NCBI GenBank assembly: GCA_019454045.1
Contig: SKCR01018431.1
Span: 124,001 to 188,000 of the forward strand
Direction: 5' to 3'
Source of the DNA: Zanthoxylum bungeanum
Lineage: Eukaryota; Streptophyta; Magnoliopsida; Sapindales; Rutaceae
Length of the DNA stretch: 64,000 bases
Each line of letters opens with the position of its first letter. Position 1 is the first letter of the stretch. The notes below the pieces were generated by a model. The model was given only the letters and a program-made list of their open reading frames with translations. It searched no databases and had not been told where the DNA came from. The position numbers were made by a program, and so were the translations under genes. Below, piece by piece: positions 37,108-50,368 of the stretch.

Positions 37108-39120
37108 TATTGGAGATTCTAAGGGTCCCAAGGATCATAAATCAAGCATGAACATGTGTGAATACATTCGAGGAAGTCGCGGAATACTTACATCGAGCGG
37201 TTGAGAGACACGGAGGCAACAAAAACGAAATCTTTCTGCCTTGGGGCTGCTCGCCAGTGAGCAGAATTCCCTTACTGGTTTCGGCCATTGGAGGTCATAT
37301 TCCAAGCTTCAAGCTTTGTCAAATGGATCCCGGCTCATGGGTGGACTTCCCTATCACCTTCGCATGATCTCGGAGTGTGCTAGCACTCTCGATTTTGCCA
37401 CAAAATCACACTTGCTTCCCTTAATTTTGCTCACTGGTTTCGCAAAAACCAGAACAAAATGAGCCCATAGTGGGCGAGAGAGAGAGAGGTGGAAGGAGAG
37501 AAAAGAGAGAGTTGGAAGGTGTTGAATTTGTTTATTCAATACACTTAATGAAATTCCAAATTCATTATGCATATTTTTCTTTACAAAAGTCAAGCATTAA
37601 TGCCAACCACCACACCCATCAACTCACATCAAGTCACCTCAATCAAGTTGTCAAGTCACATCACTTAAAGTGACAAGTGATTTGACGCTTGATGCGACTA
37701 ATGATTTGATGCTTGAATTGACTTGCGTGCCGCACTCGAATTCGAAATGCGAATGCGCTCGCAAATAATCCCAGGCTCGGGTTCGCTAATTCCAAATTAA
37801 TGAATTTTCCGTTGCGTCGTAATTAAATGATTACGCCTAGCGAAATCACTATTCACATCGCTAACGAATTAATTCTAAATTAATTCATTCGTCCGAATTA
37901 AAATCTAATTTTAATTCCGCGTCGAAATCCAATTTCGTTTAATATATCAAATATATTAATTTCTTGATTAATTCTAAATTAATCGTTCTCTCTCTTTAAA
38001 TGATATTTATCCCAGATAAAATATCTCCGCAATTAATCCTAGATTAATTTTCTCTCCCATCTTATTAATCCTAGATTAATTAAAGTGAATCTTTGGGAAG
38101 CGACCCATGAGAACCCCGGATATGTTCGCAGTAAATTCGGTCGTTGGACTATCCGAACACGTAAGTACCTCGTACTACGTTTATACCAAATTACAAGACA
38201 AGGTTAGCTTCTAGCAAAACGCCATGCCTCCCCAATTCTCCAGAAATATCCTTACAGGAATAAATGATCTATATCAGGCGTAGTATACGTAGTATTGCGT
38301 ATTTCTGTCCAGTATTGGATGATCACATGCGAGGCCTGGGGCTGGTACAGTGTCTGCCCCGTACGAAGCATATATCGAATTACAAGCAACTAGTCTCTTT
38401 AATATCAGATAATCATGACCAAGTCATATTATCCCGACGGTTGCAACCTTATTTAGAGAGCCAGTTCTGTATCCCTGCGCGATCATCAACTCCATATGAC
38501 TGGAGTGACACTTCCGTCTTGACATCACACCCAACACACTACGATTCTCGATATACCAAGAATTGGCATACACAGAAACCGGTTAAAGGCCTGGACGACC
38601 TCAACCAAAGTATATTGATTGTCATATACATTAGCGGTGCAAGTCTCAGGTTAAGACCAAATACACCTACCCTGATTTTGGACTTCCATAGACACATAGT
38701 CATACTACCAATGGAATTCTGAGGGGGTCTTATCCAGAGCGAAGCTGTTTCCCGTACCATCGGTGAAACATAACCTCCCATTACACTTGCATGAGTATCA
38801 TATACCCAAATATATGAGAACTATGTCGTTGCGCCCTCACAACGCGCACAAGTGTAATACTAGTCTTTTACGCATTCATCGATGTCCAATCTCGATAATG
38901 CTCTGACTAGGGATATTTAATGATTTATCATTCGTGGATTGATACTGTCTCATATCATTCTCAATCCAGGAACAAATCACAGGGACCTCCTATCATTTAT
39001 ATATCTAGTTGATCTAATCACAAATGATAAGAGTGCAATCTCCTTTGTCACATAGTTAATTTGTACAACAACACCGTGATCTGTACAAATAGTGACGCTA
39101 TAGGTCATATTTGTCCAACA
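37108..39120 (-). repeat. 3' LTR of TGTTGGA copia
   Basis: It starts TATTGGAG instead of TGTTGGAG (terminal G to A) and ends TTGTCCAACA. Compared with the right LTR it lacks 20 bases after AAAGTG at about 38088, a deletion between short GTG repeats. It contains many ATTAATCCTAGATTAATT-type palindromes at 37850-38080. Confidence 0.9.
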
Positions 39121-39136
39121 ATCTCCCACTTGGCCT
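39121..39136 (-). promoter_or_regulatory. polypurine tract of TGTTGGA copia
   Basis: The reverse strand reads GGCCAAGTGGGAGAT directly before TGTTGGAC. It is the standard plant copia form. Confidence 0.8.
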
Positions 39137-39399
39137 ATAGCCAGTCACTCGAGTGCTTGACACGCGAACTATGTACGGTTGGCTCAAACTGCTGAGAAAA
39201 GGCTTTCGTCGGTGGATTTTCATGATTATCATCTGATGCGATTTATTCGATCATCACATCGCCACGATGTATGATCCGAACGAATCAGATGAATATCGAA
39301 GTATGTATCTGGATCGTTGATGAGACCAATAATTCTTTAGCCTGTGCTCAAGCCTAGCTCAGCCGCTAACAGAATTATATCTAATCTAATTAGATTTAT

Positions 39400-41025
39400 T
39401 ATCGACCCAGAAGGCTTCTATTGCCGCCTCAGCTGCAGCAATAACCCGCATTTGTTGTTTATTCGGTAACAGTATCTTGCTTGGAAGATTTCCAGCTCAC
39501 TGTACCGTTATTCAAACTGTATAGTACCGTTTGCGACTTTTAGTCGTCTTTATCGGTTTAGGAAACTTGCAGTAGTGATCCCAGTCACTTCAAGTTCTCA
39601 TTCTCCATAGTTTAAGACAACATCCTTAGATCTCTAAGATACTAATGGATGTTCTTAACTTCAATCCAGTGACTATCACTCAGATTGGCCTGTTTGTGAA
39701 TCCATATGCTCAAAGCGTTTGAGACACCAGGTCGCGTACATTTTTCAATGTACGAGTTCTCGGAGAGTTTTCGAAAGCCAAGCTTTCACCGATTGTTATT
39801 TTGGGAATATCATTTCCAAGAAATGACATGTGTTATCATTATTCATATATGACAGCCACTGTCAGTGCGCTCCCACTAACCCTCTTATATACACAAGAAT
39901 CTTTTTCGTTTTGAATTAAATCATAAACTATTATGATTACATCAAAACGAAAATTCCAAGAACCTAATGCTTGCTTCAATCCAAACATGGATCGAACAAC
40001 CTGCAAACCTTGTTTGCTAGTTTTGGTACGACAAAACCGACAAGATGTTGTGAACATCCTCCAAAATTTTTCCTTTTCAGGAAAGCGATTTTCCCGTAAA
40101 GCTGACATATTTCATAAATGAAATACGCAGCTTTAGCAAGCATTATCCAAAAGGATTTACCGTGGCAACAGGTAAAAGGTTGAATCGTAATCAACACAAT
40201 GTTGATAACGATACCTTTCTGCTAAAATCCTAACTTTATACGTTGGTATGTTGCCATCCATGTATGTCTTCCTTGAAGACTTAAACAGTACCAATAGGCA
40301 CAATACCTTGCGGTACATCAACTAGTATCCAAACTTGTTGATATACATGGAATCCAATCCGGATTCATGGCACTTTGTCATAATTAGGGAGTCGATACCT
40401 TGTATCACTTCCTCATACGTAGTCAGTTGGTATACCTTAAAATGATAGACATCTTTATGAGGTGAGATCAGAAACCCATACCCCAAGTTGTTTTCTGACT
40501 CTTTCCGACTTACGCGGTTCTTGTGTATACGAAGATTAATAGTACAGTTTCATCATTGATGAACTATTCATGTTCCATTAAGGAATGGGTGCCTTGAATA
40601 GTATTACTCTGATTTTCATCGAGTTTTACTATCCTCCCACTTATCACTGCATATCGGTATTCCTCTTAGGAAAACCAAATGGCGAGCAACAATCTAATTG
40701 TTCTCTTGTGAGTTGTATAAGTACTATACATATGTATCCCTAGGATAACCTACAATTGGCACTTATCCAATTTGGGTTTTAGTTTGGTATCATCCAAACA
40801 TATGCCAAACATACCCAAATATTCAGGAATGAGAAGCCTGGTTTCTTTCCTGTTCATATCTAATATGATATCTGTCAAACAGATTTTTATGGAACCTTAT
40901 TCTAAATAAGTTCTGCACTATTTATGCTTATCCGTTGAAGGAAATGGTAGCTAAGAGCGACTAACCTTATCATGTCTAACAAAATTCGGTCACTCATTTC
41001 GGACACACCGTCAAACTGACGTGTT
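39400..41025 (-). pseudogene. copia integrase, RT and RNase H remnants
   Basis: Three islands of copia pol lie in order on the reverse strand. Near 40970-41025 an integrase motif resembles the GVSERRNRT region (FDGVSEMSDRILLDM). At 39839-40108 an 89-codon frame holds RSMFGLKQALGSWNFRFD and CVYKRVSGSA. The YVDD active site that should follow is destroyed by stops, though FLGNDIPK still follows it. Near 39420-39480, IAAAEAAIEAFWVDN matches the RNase H centre. The sequence between them is too decayed to read. The element cannot encode working enzymes. Confidence 0.75.
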
Positions 41026-41914
41026 CCGGGAGGAGTCCTATTTTGAAAGAATACTTTACTCTTTCAAGTATATGAGAAACTTATTGCTTAAGTATTTTCC
41101 ATTACGGTCTTACCGTGACGGATTAATACTCTAGCCGATCTGTTTGTCTATTTCGTGTCGAAACTTAAAAGTTTCCGATTTGTGTTCTTCAAAAGAAACA
41201 CACAACCATAACGCGATGCCACATCCGTATAGGTCACGAAATATTCATATCCACATCTAGCCTAGCTAGAGATGGGACCACTTGCTTCACTATGAACCAG
41301 GGCTAACAGATCAGTGGCATTTACACTTTTACCAAGTAAATAGTGTTTTAGGCACTTTGCCCAATAAACTAGATTCGTAGACTTTATTTGATTAGAATCA
41401 AATCAGTCTTGGTACCCACTCTTCGAAAGTGTGGATATACGATTCTTGTTTAATTTTGTCCCAGACAACAATGCCACTTGTCAGTTTCTTCTGATCAAAT
41501 CAGTTTGAGCTATTTATTTGTCATGTAATATGTTTGAGATTTATTTATATTCAAAAATATAAATTCTGTTATTCACATCTAATGTGTTTATCTCAATATC
41601 ATCCTTATATAATAAAACACTTTAGTGTTCTAGAATATAAAGGTAAACCCACAGTGGGTTAAACACTGATACAGAGATAATATATCTAGTCAAACTAGTT
41701 ACATTATAACAGTTTCCTAATCCTGCTCATAGCACATTCTGAACATCAATACATATTTATGTACCACACTAAGTTTTTAAAATCTAATTTCAATACTAAT
41801 AGTGAACATAATTATGACAAACATATTTGAAGTCAGAGCCTTGCCCCGTCTTCAATTCCTTCATGTATGCTTTGTCCAAACGGCAGTCACGCTTCCGCGA
41901 TCCCGTTTGCCACA

Positions 41915-42127
41915 TTAAGGCAGACATTTTGGGATATGTCCTTTATCTTCCCAGAAGATTATAATGATATTGCCTTTGCCCCTTTTCACATTCCAGTAGC
42001 CTTTGGCCAAGCCTCGGGTTTCTGGAATATCGAAGTAAGGTGCGCCTTGCGCTACTTGCCTAATTGCAAAGTTTGACTTTATCTCCTTGAGAATAGTCAT
42101 TAACCCTCCAAGAGTTAACTTTCGCAA
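41915..42127 (-). pseudogene. copia gag zinc-knuckle remnant
   Basis: A 70-codon frame reads YWNVKRGKGN then FWEDKGHIPKCLP, which matches the basic stretch and CCHC knuckle (C-x2-C-x4-H-x4-C) of copia gag. Only the final His and Cys remain. It lies upstream of the integrase remnant in the expected order. Confidence 0.6.
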
Positions 42128-44796
42128 TTTTAGTACTTCTAAAATCTAAAATAGATCTTTGAAGATCCTTCAATTTCAGTATCATACTTTAAGGATCTAA
42201 TCCTTAGTTCTGATTCAGAAATTAAGGAGTCTACTACGGTAAGTATTATAGATTAAGCACTAGAGTTATCATCACATAATCTTCCAAAGATTATGCTCTA
42301 CTGTTTGCTTAACTTCGGGCTTAGGCTTAATATATTATTTTATAAAATAAAATAACTTATTATTTTTCCAGGACCATCCTGAAATTTTATTCCCCATCTG
42401 AAAATTAAACCATTTAAACACATTTTCCCCAGGATTATGTTTTAAACGTCAATCTTTCAATTTATATCTTGATTCTAATCGTCCAACTATTTAATCAACG
42501 ATTTAGGTATTATTTATTATAATGATTACAATAGTCCAACTATTTAATCAACTATAATTTAATAGATTAAAATCAATTATATTGATTACTATAATCCAAT
42601 TATAAAATCAACTATAATTGAATAGTTTGAATATAGTCCAACTATTTATTAAAACAATATTTAAATATTAGTCCAACTAACATTTAATTTATATGACGAA
42701 TGATATTTGTTTTGAGCGCGTATGGCGAGTAATTGAACGAATATTGCAAATTCAATTCTTGCCTCCCACTATTTTTCGGCGAGCCTCTAACCCTCTGTCG
42801 AGTACTCATGAAACCGCGTTTCCTAGTGGGCTAGGATCCCGTTAAATATCACACAATCTTGACTTTGGCCAATAAATTGTATGATAATTAACTAGGTAGA
42901 TCTCTAAGATCGATTGGATCCAATCCAATTCCTAGATCCGGTAGGGGGACATCCAAGTCCGAAACATATATCTTATATATGCCAATACATCCAATGTATT
43001 ACCTAACATTTTTCCTCTGAATCAACTAAGCTTTGGCTTTGGCACAACAAACTTAGTGATCCCAGTTAAACGCGACCCATTGACCATGGAAAGCTTCATA
43101 ATCAATGTCGATGGACAAGAAGTGGTCTTGACTTTGGCCAACAAACCACAACTTGGACAAGACACTGACAGTAACAAAGCCTTCGTGATTCAAACACATC
43201 TTCGACAGACAAAGCCTTGACTTTGGCCACAAACAAATGCCGTCTTAGATCTTGAGTGAGAATCACTCAATGGAAGGAAAAACGCTTAATATTATGCGAG
43301 GGTTTTTCGAGTGCAAATTGGCAACCAATTTATTATCTTTGTTAAGGTCTCATCATCATACACCCTTAAACATGCATTCTAAACACATAATAAATCGCGT
43401 ATGAAAAATAATAATGATATACGGATGGATACTTTACACAATGATCCTAGATCAAATCTCTCACTTTCTCTCTCCCGCTAGCACATGTATTACTTCTACC
43501 CGTTACACTACACTTCTAAAGAAACCTCATTTACATTGAGGGGAATAAGTGAGAAGAGAATACAAAGAATAAGGAGGTGACAAGGCTGGACACGCAGGTC
43601 CAATTAATAAATTCCAAATTTATTACAATTTCTAAAATTGCCCCACCCATCTAATATCCATCTGATATACATTATTCATGCATCGCAACCATGTATTCAC
43701 ACAAGCATGTTATCAATCAATCTAATCAAATTAATTAATCTGATAATTAGTGACCATCAAATGTTCAAACAACGATTTGATTTTGCTCGAGTCAAACTCG
43801 TTTTTGCGAATAAGTACTCAAAGTACGAATTCTTGAATTAAATTAAACTACATCATTAAATCAAATTTAATATGCATTCAATTCTAATTCACTATTTAAT
43901 TCCAAATTAAATGTCACACTTTATTTACGAACCTTTACGACTTAAATTCCAAATTTAATCGTTACGGGTCTCAAAGCCCGATAAACGTCCAACGTCAATT
44001 TAATTAAAGTCCAATGGGCTTTTAATTAATTTCTCGAGGCGTGGACTTTTGGTCAACTCGGGTCAAATCGAATAACCAAAATCCAATCCGGGAGTTACCC
44101 CATAAGCCCAGAAATCAATCTTGGCCCATTAGGCCCAATTAAACTTTAAAGGTCCATTTATTATATTTGGGCTTTATGGAAGCGGTTTTGGGCCCAATTG
44201 GATCCAATCCAATTTGCCTTAACCCAACTTTGTACAACAAAGCCCATTAAGCCCAATAACAACATTTAAGCCCAAATACAATTTCAAACCCAATTTAATT
44301 AAACACAAAAATTCCAAATTTCCCATTTAATTAAACTAAAGTGTATTAACATAATTAATCACCCAAATCAATATTTCCAAAACACAAATTAGGCTAATTA
44401 ATCATGCTCATTTACATCAATTAGTGTCCAACACAAATTAATCAAAAAATCAAACCCAAATCATGCTTATTGTTCTCGGCAATGGAAGGGAAAATTATGT
44501 CCGTTTCGGTTTCAATCCGATTAAATCCACAATCGACATTAAATCATATTCCCGATTGATTCCAACTCATCCAATGAATCAAAAAACAAAAAATCACCAA
44601 GAACACATAGGGCATTATTTTCGGCCAAGCTAAAAAAATTGGGGAAATTTGTTCCAAACAAGATTTCTTCAAATTGATCAAATCAATCATCAATAAAAAC
44701 ACATTTAAACACATTCATTCATCCAATTTCACAAATCATGCTCAAACACATTTTTACCCAAATTTTAAGACCTATTCGTATTTCATGCTTTTACTC
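42128..44796 (-). other. 5' interior of TGTTGGA copia, decayed
   Basis: This should hold the leader and gag start. No frame is recognisable. CTTGACTTTGGCCA recurs at about 42860, 43132 and 43218 (with a weaker copy near 43030). The leader next to the primer site (44460-44796) matches 61147-61476 in reverse complement. Confidence 0.6.
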
Positions 44797-44808
44797 GCTT
44801 TGATACCA
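44797..44808 (-). promoter_or_regulatory. primer binding site of TGTTGGA copia
   Basis: The reverse strand reads TGGTATCAAAGC one base inside the right LTR, one change from the initiator-Met site TGGTATCAGAGC. Confidence 0.85.
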
Positions 44809-44809
44809 A

Positions 44810-46842
44810 TGTTGGAGATTCTAAGGGTCCCAAGGATCATAAATCAAGCATGAACATGTGTGAATACATTCGAGGAAGTCGCAGAATACTTACATCAAGC
44901 AGTTGAGCGATGCGGAGGCAACAAAAATGAAATCTTTCTGCCTTGGGGCTGCTCGGCAGTGAGTAGAATTCCCTTACTGGTTTCGGCCATTGGAGGTCAT
45001 CTTCCAAGCTCCAAGCTTCGTCAAGTGGTTCCCGGCTCATGGGTGGACTTCCCTATCACCTTCACATGATCCCGGAGTGTGCTAGCATTCTCGATTTTGC
45101 CACAAAATCACATTTGCTTCCCTTAATTTTGCTCACTGGTTTCGCAAAAACCAGAAAAAATGAGCCCACAGTGGGCGAGAGAGAGAGAGGTGGAAGGAGA
45201 GAAAAGAGAGAGTTGAAAGGTGTTGAATTTGTGTATTCAATACACTTAATGAAATTCCAAATTCATTATGCATATTTTGCTTTAAAAAAGTCAAGCATTA
45301 ATGCCAACCACCACATCCATCAACTCATATCAAGTCACCTCAATCAAGTTGTCAAGTCACATCACTCAAAGTGACAAGTGATTTGACGCTTGATGCGACT
45401 AATGATTTGACGCTTGATTTGACTTGCGTGCCGCACTCGAATTCGAAATGCGAATGCGCTCACAAATAATCCCGGGCTCGGGTTCGCTAATTCCAAATTA
45501 ACGAATTTTCCGTTGTGTCGTAATTAAATGATTACGCCTAGCGAAATCACTATTCACGTCGCTAACGAATTAATTCTAAATTAATTCGTTCGCCCGAATT
45601 AAAATCTAATTTTAATTCCACGTCGAAATCCAATTTCGTTTAATATATCAAATATATTAATTTCTCGATTAATTCCAAATTAATCGTTCTCTCTCTTTAA
45701 ATGATATTTTATCCCAGATAAAATATCTTCGCAATTAATCCCAGATTAATTTTCTCTCTCATCTTATTAATCCCAGATTAATTAAAGTGCGAGTCATACA
45801 TCATCGGTGAATCTTTGGGAAGCGACCCATGAGATCCCCGGATATGTTGGCAGTAAATTCGGTCGTCGGACTATTCGAACACGTAAGTACCTCGTACTAC
45901 GTTTATACCAAATTACAAGACAAGGTTGGCTTCTAGCAAAGCGCCATGCCTCCCCAATTCTCCGGAAATATCCTTACAGGAATAAAAGATCTATATCAGG
46001 TGTAGTATACGTAGTATTGCGTATTTCTGTCCAGTATCGGATGATCACATGCGAGGCCTGGGGCTGGTACAGTCTATGCCTCGTACGAAGCATATATCGG
46101 ATTACAAGCAACTAGTCTCTTTAATATCGGATAATCATGACCAAGTCATATTATCCTGACGGTTGCAACCTTATTTAGAGAGCCAGTTCTGTATCCCTGC
46201 GCGATCATCAACTCCATATGACTGGAGTGACACTTCCGTCTTGACATCACACCCAACACACTACGATTCTCGATATACCAAGAATTGGCGTACACAGAAA
46301 CCGGTTAAAGCCCTGGACGACCTCAACCAAAGTATATTGATTGTCGTATGCATTAGCAGTGCAAGTCTCAGGTTAAGACCAAATACACCTACCCTGATTT
46401 CGGACTTCCATAAACACATAGTCATACTACCAATGGAATTCTGAGGGGGTATTATCCAGAGCGAAGCTGTTTCCCGTACCATCGGTGAAACACAACCTCC
46501 TATTACACTTGCATGAGTATCTTATACCCAAATATATGAGAACTATGCCATTGCGCCCTCACAACGCGCACAAGTGTAATACTAGTCTTTTACGCATTCA
46601 TCGATGTCCAATCTTGATAATGCTCTGACTAGGGATATTTAATGATTTATCCTTCGTGGATTGATACTGTCTCATATCATTCTCAATCCAGGAACAAATC
46701 ACATGGACCTTCTATCATTTATATATCTAGGTGATCTAATCACAAATGATAAGAGTGCAATCTCCTTTGTCACATAGTTAATTTGTACAACAACACCGTG
46801 ATCTGTACAAATAGTGACGCTATGGGTCATAATTGTCCAACA
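44810..46842 (-). repeat. 5' LTR of TGTTGGA copia
   Basis: TGTTGGAGATTC to TTGTCCAACA, 2033 bp, between the primer site and the GATTC duplication. Frames in it (44860-45069, 45039-45374, 45807-46115) recur in the other LTR copies and have no domain. Confidence 0.92.
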
Positions 46843-46847
46843 GATTC

Positions 46848-47374
46848 AACAATCTGAAGACCAAAATTTCTGCACCGAATTTTCAATCCCTGGCGAATTT
46901 AGTAAGTGTTTTCTCTAAAGATCAGAACTGTTGGTATATGGAAAATTCTATCTTTTTCCTGTATGTTTGCCTCTGTCCTTCTTATTCCATTTATATAGAA
47001 TAATAGAAAAAAGCCACCAAAATATTTTTTGAGAATTTCAGTTAATCTGGAAGAAGTGTGTTGATCAGACACAAATCTTCAGATTTGAAAAATGAATATT
47101 AAAAATTAAAAACGTTTTAATAAACAAAACATTTAGTTAATCATAAGAGCCCAAGAGCCCCAAGGTCTATATTTGATTAATTAATATATATTAAATATAT
47201 TAATTAATTCTAATGCCATGTCTACCAACCACACACATCCAACCCCAAGCCCAAGCCCAAGCCTTGTTTTTTCCAATTTAATATAAATGTCTAGAGAACA
47301 TTTATAAACATTTCATTTCCCATTTTTTTTTTAGATGTGGGACTACTCCCTCTATTTCTACACAAACTCTTACA
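46848..47374 (-). repeat. 3' LTR of copia C2, right part
   Basis: Continues the LTR after the insertion and matches 56356-56867, ending AAACTCTTACA. The intact copy has small indels against it, for example in the AAGCCCAAGCCC run at about 47238-47260. Confidence 0.9.
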
Positions 47375-47945
47375 ATACCACACATTTGTATAGAAAATAG
47401 TGGCGATACTGTACATAGCATGATCCAGAGAAAACATAAAAATGATACGCATTAGGAGAGGTGTCTTTTTGACTTGAATCTTCTTTAGTAAATACTTATT
47501 CTATTTATCGATGAATCAGTGTGTATAGAAGACATTGAACTGTTCATCATATTTTATAAATCAAGACAGTAAGTATCACACATATCAAATTTTGACACCA
47601 TTCAATTCATACGGTTGTGTTCATTTTGGTCCTGAACAATCATGGATTCATAGGAGTTTTAGAGAATTTAGCCATTTCATTCTCATAAATGCAACCCCAC
47701 ATTAATCCTATATAGGTGACACAATGATTATAAGTATTATGCAATACTAATTTTCTTTCTTCTGTTAGTGTCATTAAGAATGATTAATCATTCATCCTTA
47801 TCGTCATAGGTAGCATAACTTTTCTTATCATAGGAATGAGCAGTTTGTTATGTTCTATTACTTGAGTTTCACCCAACTAGTTTGCGACATTAAACCTAGA
47901 ATTGAATTACCAATTTGATAGGTTGGGTTTCCGCTAAGTTACTTC
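47375..47945 (-). other. 3' untranslated region of copia C2
   Basis: No coding frame. The bases beside the 3' LTR read, on the reverse strand, CAAATGTGTGGTAT, so there is no clear polypurine tract. Confidence 0.6.
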
Positions 47946-49281
47946 TCATTGTATTGGCTTTAAGCCCATTCCTCTCAATAAATATAACACTTGCTCCTTT
48001 AGTATACCATTTGTTAATTGATCTGTAATATTCTCTTTTGATTTTACAAAATCAATGGAAATAATGCCAGTCAAGAGCGTGTGTTTTATTGTGTTATGTA
48101 TACGTCTTATGTGCCTTGACTTCCCATTATACATATGGCTCTTCGCTCTCCCAATAGCAGCCATGCAGTCACAATACACATATATGACCGTTACATGTTG
48201 AGGCCACACTGGAATATCTTCCAAGAAATTCTTTAGCCATTCCGCTTCTTCAGCAGCTTTATCCAAGGCTATGAATTCTGATTCCATTGTTGAACATGCT
48301 ATACACATTTGTTTTTTTGATTTCCAAGATACTGCAGCCCCACCAAGTGTAAATACTTATCCACTTGTTGCTTTTTCCGTATCATTTGAAATCAAATTAG
48401 CATCACTATATCCTTCCAAAATTGGTGGATATTTGGTATAATGTAATCCATATTTCATTGAGTATTTTAGGTATCTCAATACTTTAACTAAAACATTCCA
48501 ATGATCCTTTGAGGGATTACTAGTATATCTTGCCAATCTATTCACAGAGTAGGTAATGTCCGATCTAGTACAATTCGTGATGTATTGTAGTGTGCCAATT
48601 ATACGAGAATATTCTAGTTGTGACACATTATCCCCAACATTTTTATTTAATGTACTCTTAGGATCAAAATGAGTTTTAAACGGATTACTATCAAAATGTC
48701 CAAATTTCTGAAGAATTACTTCCACATAGTGTGATTGGCTGAGAATATAGCCATAACTACTTCTTTGAATTCCAATTCTTAAGATAACATCAGCTTTTCC
48801 CATGTCTTTCATATCAAAGGTCGAATTCAATATTTTCTTTATGGAGTTTATGACATTTAGATTTGGTCCCATGATGAGCATATCATCAACATATAAACAT
48901 ACCATGACATATGAATCATTATTCATTTTCTTGATGTAAACACATTTATCACATTCATTGATCTGAAATCCATGTGATAACATTGTATGATCGAATTTTT
49001 CATGTCATTGTTTGGGTGCTTGTTAAAGTCCATAAAGCGACTTCACATGTTTACAAACTTTTTTCTCTTGTCCTTTTGGTACAAACCCTTCAGGTTGTTC
49101 CATATAAATTTCTTCATCTAACTCGCCATTCAAGAATGCAGTTTTTACATCTATTTGATGTATTTCCAAATTATAAATTGTTGCAATCACAATTATCATC
49201 CTTATAGATGTTATTCTAGTTACTAGTGAGTATGTGTCAAAGAAATCAAGTTCTTGTTTTTGACGGTATCCTTTAGCTACC
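47946..49281 (-). pseudogene. copia C2 RT (catalytic part) and RNase H
   Basis: One reading frame with three stops. On the reverse strand it begins with AKGYRQKQELDFFDTYS just after the TGTAAC insertion, then HQIDVKTAFLNGELDEEIYM and LYGL. Stops follow at 49023-49025 (a Lys codon in relatives) and 49005-49007 (a Trp codon). The open part from 48983 carries the active site [11 protein letters not shown] third stop lies at 48354-48356, before [16 protein letters not shown]. RNase H has the catalytic Glu in TMESEFIAL and the Asp in VYCDCMAAI, with [10 protein letters not shown] near the end. The product joins to the RT start at 53445. Confidence 0.92.
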
Positions 49282-49691
49282 TGTAACGACTGGTAATTTC
49301 TACCCCTTTTGCACTGTAGAACTGTTACATCACGGAGCGAGTGTTACGTAATATAAATTATGTGCGAGTATATATATTTATACATTCATGGAATGACTTT
49401 GGGATAAACGATAAATTCTTCGAAACTTCACTGCGAAATTCTACGATGTTCCACTCCGGACAGCCCATGGTATTTGGGCCGTAACATTCTCATACGAACT
49501 CTAATTTTTATGAATTTTATATCATCAAAAATCTGAGATTGATATTTACAACTTTCGTGTTGAACATTTTTCCAAATTCAAACCAGAAATGGGCTAAAAA
49601 TACAGATAAAAAATTAGGATGAATAATACCCGAGGGCATTATAGTAAAATCCATAAACTTCTACACTCTTCTATTTTCTTTAAGGGCCAAC

Positions 49692-49699
49692 TATAAAAA
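49692..49699 (+). promoter_or_regulatory. TATA box of TGTAAC LTR
   Basis: TATAAAAA in AACTATAAAAAGGGTG, followed about 30 bp downstream by the purine-rich tract. Confidence 0.5.
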
Positions 49700-49719
49700 G
49701 GGTGTACTATTCAAAAATT

Positions 49720-49845
49720 TGAGACAAAAAAGAAGAATAGAAGACGTGAGGGAAGAGAGAATGAGAAGAAGAATAAGAGAAGAGAAAGAAGAAAATATAG
49801 AGAAGAAAAGAAGAAAGAGAGGAGAAGGAAGAGAGAAGACAATAT
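49720..49845 (+). repeat. GA-rich purine tract
   Basis: About 125 bp of nearly uninterrupted A and G (units such as GAAGAGAGAA and AGAAGAAGAATAAG). On the reverse strand it gives Ser/Leu/Phe-rich frames that are composition artefacts. It probably lies in the LTR transcript leader. Confidence 0.75.
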
Positions 49846-50220
49846 GGCATCCATGGAACCTTGAAAGATAAGAAAATACACAAAGAAGAGACCATTGTAG
49901 GAGTTGTAATCTCTTTCGACGAAGCGGTATAGCTCCAGCAGATTCCAAGACAATGAGTGAACCTCTTTTCTCAAACTGATTTTATTTAATAGTTTTGATA
50001 TCAGACTTATTTTTGAGCATTTAGGGTGTTAGCCATAATTTTATTACAGTTGTTTTTCAGATGATGATGATTTAGAAAAGAAAATGTTTAATACAATTTT
50101 GAGATTAAAAGCATGATTTTTATGTTTTCAAGGCATGTGGGAAAAATCCACCTCAGTTGTAACTTGTACAGACATGGAATTGACGGACAGAGAACATGTG
50201 CACATGTAGAAGACTATGGG

Positions 50221-50368
50221 GACGACAATACGTAACGCCCTAAGACCATTAGTTTCAGGGACATGAGTGGCATACTTTGGAGGACGACGATACGTAATGC
50301 CCAAAAGTCATGATTTTACATTCCTGGCTCTAGTTAGGCGTATGGGGGGACGAGGATACGTAACGCCC
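50221..50368. repeat. GACGACGATACGTAACGCCC repeats
   Basis: Three copies of GACGACGATACGTAACGCCC (with one- or two-base variation) at 50221, 50283 and 50349, spaced 62 and 66 bp, inside the TGTAAC LTR. Confidence 0.8.

Larger units (their letters stand above)
37108..46842 (-). mobile_element. complete decayed copia element, TGTTGGA family
   Basis: It is flanked by a perfect 5-bp duplication GATTC (37103-37107 and 46843-46847). LTRs of 2013 bp (left, 3') and 2033 bp (right, 5') enclose a 5.7-kb interior with a primer site at 44797 and a polypurine tract at 39121, both giving minus orientation. Gag zinc-knuckle, integrase, RT and RNase H remnants appear in that order leftward. No long frame survives. 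In about 165 aligned bases (38090-38255 against 45807-45970) I count seven LTR differences. Confidence 0.92.

Noticed and set aside
41867..42076. 69-codon plus-strand frame
   Set aside because: Antisense to the gag zinc-knuckle remnant.
49691..49974. Minus-strand frames rich in Ser, Leu and Phe, resembling membrane segments
   Set aside because: They are the complement of the GA-rich tract; the composition explains them.
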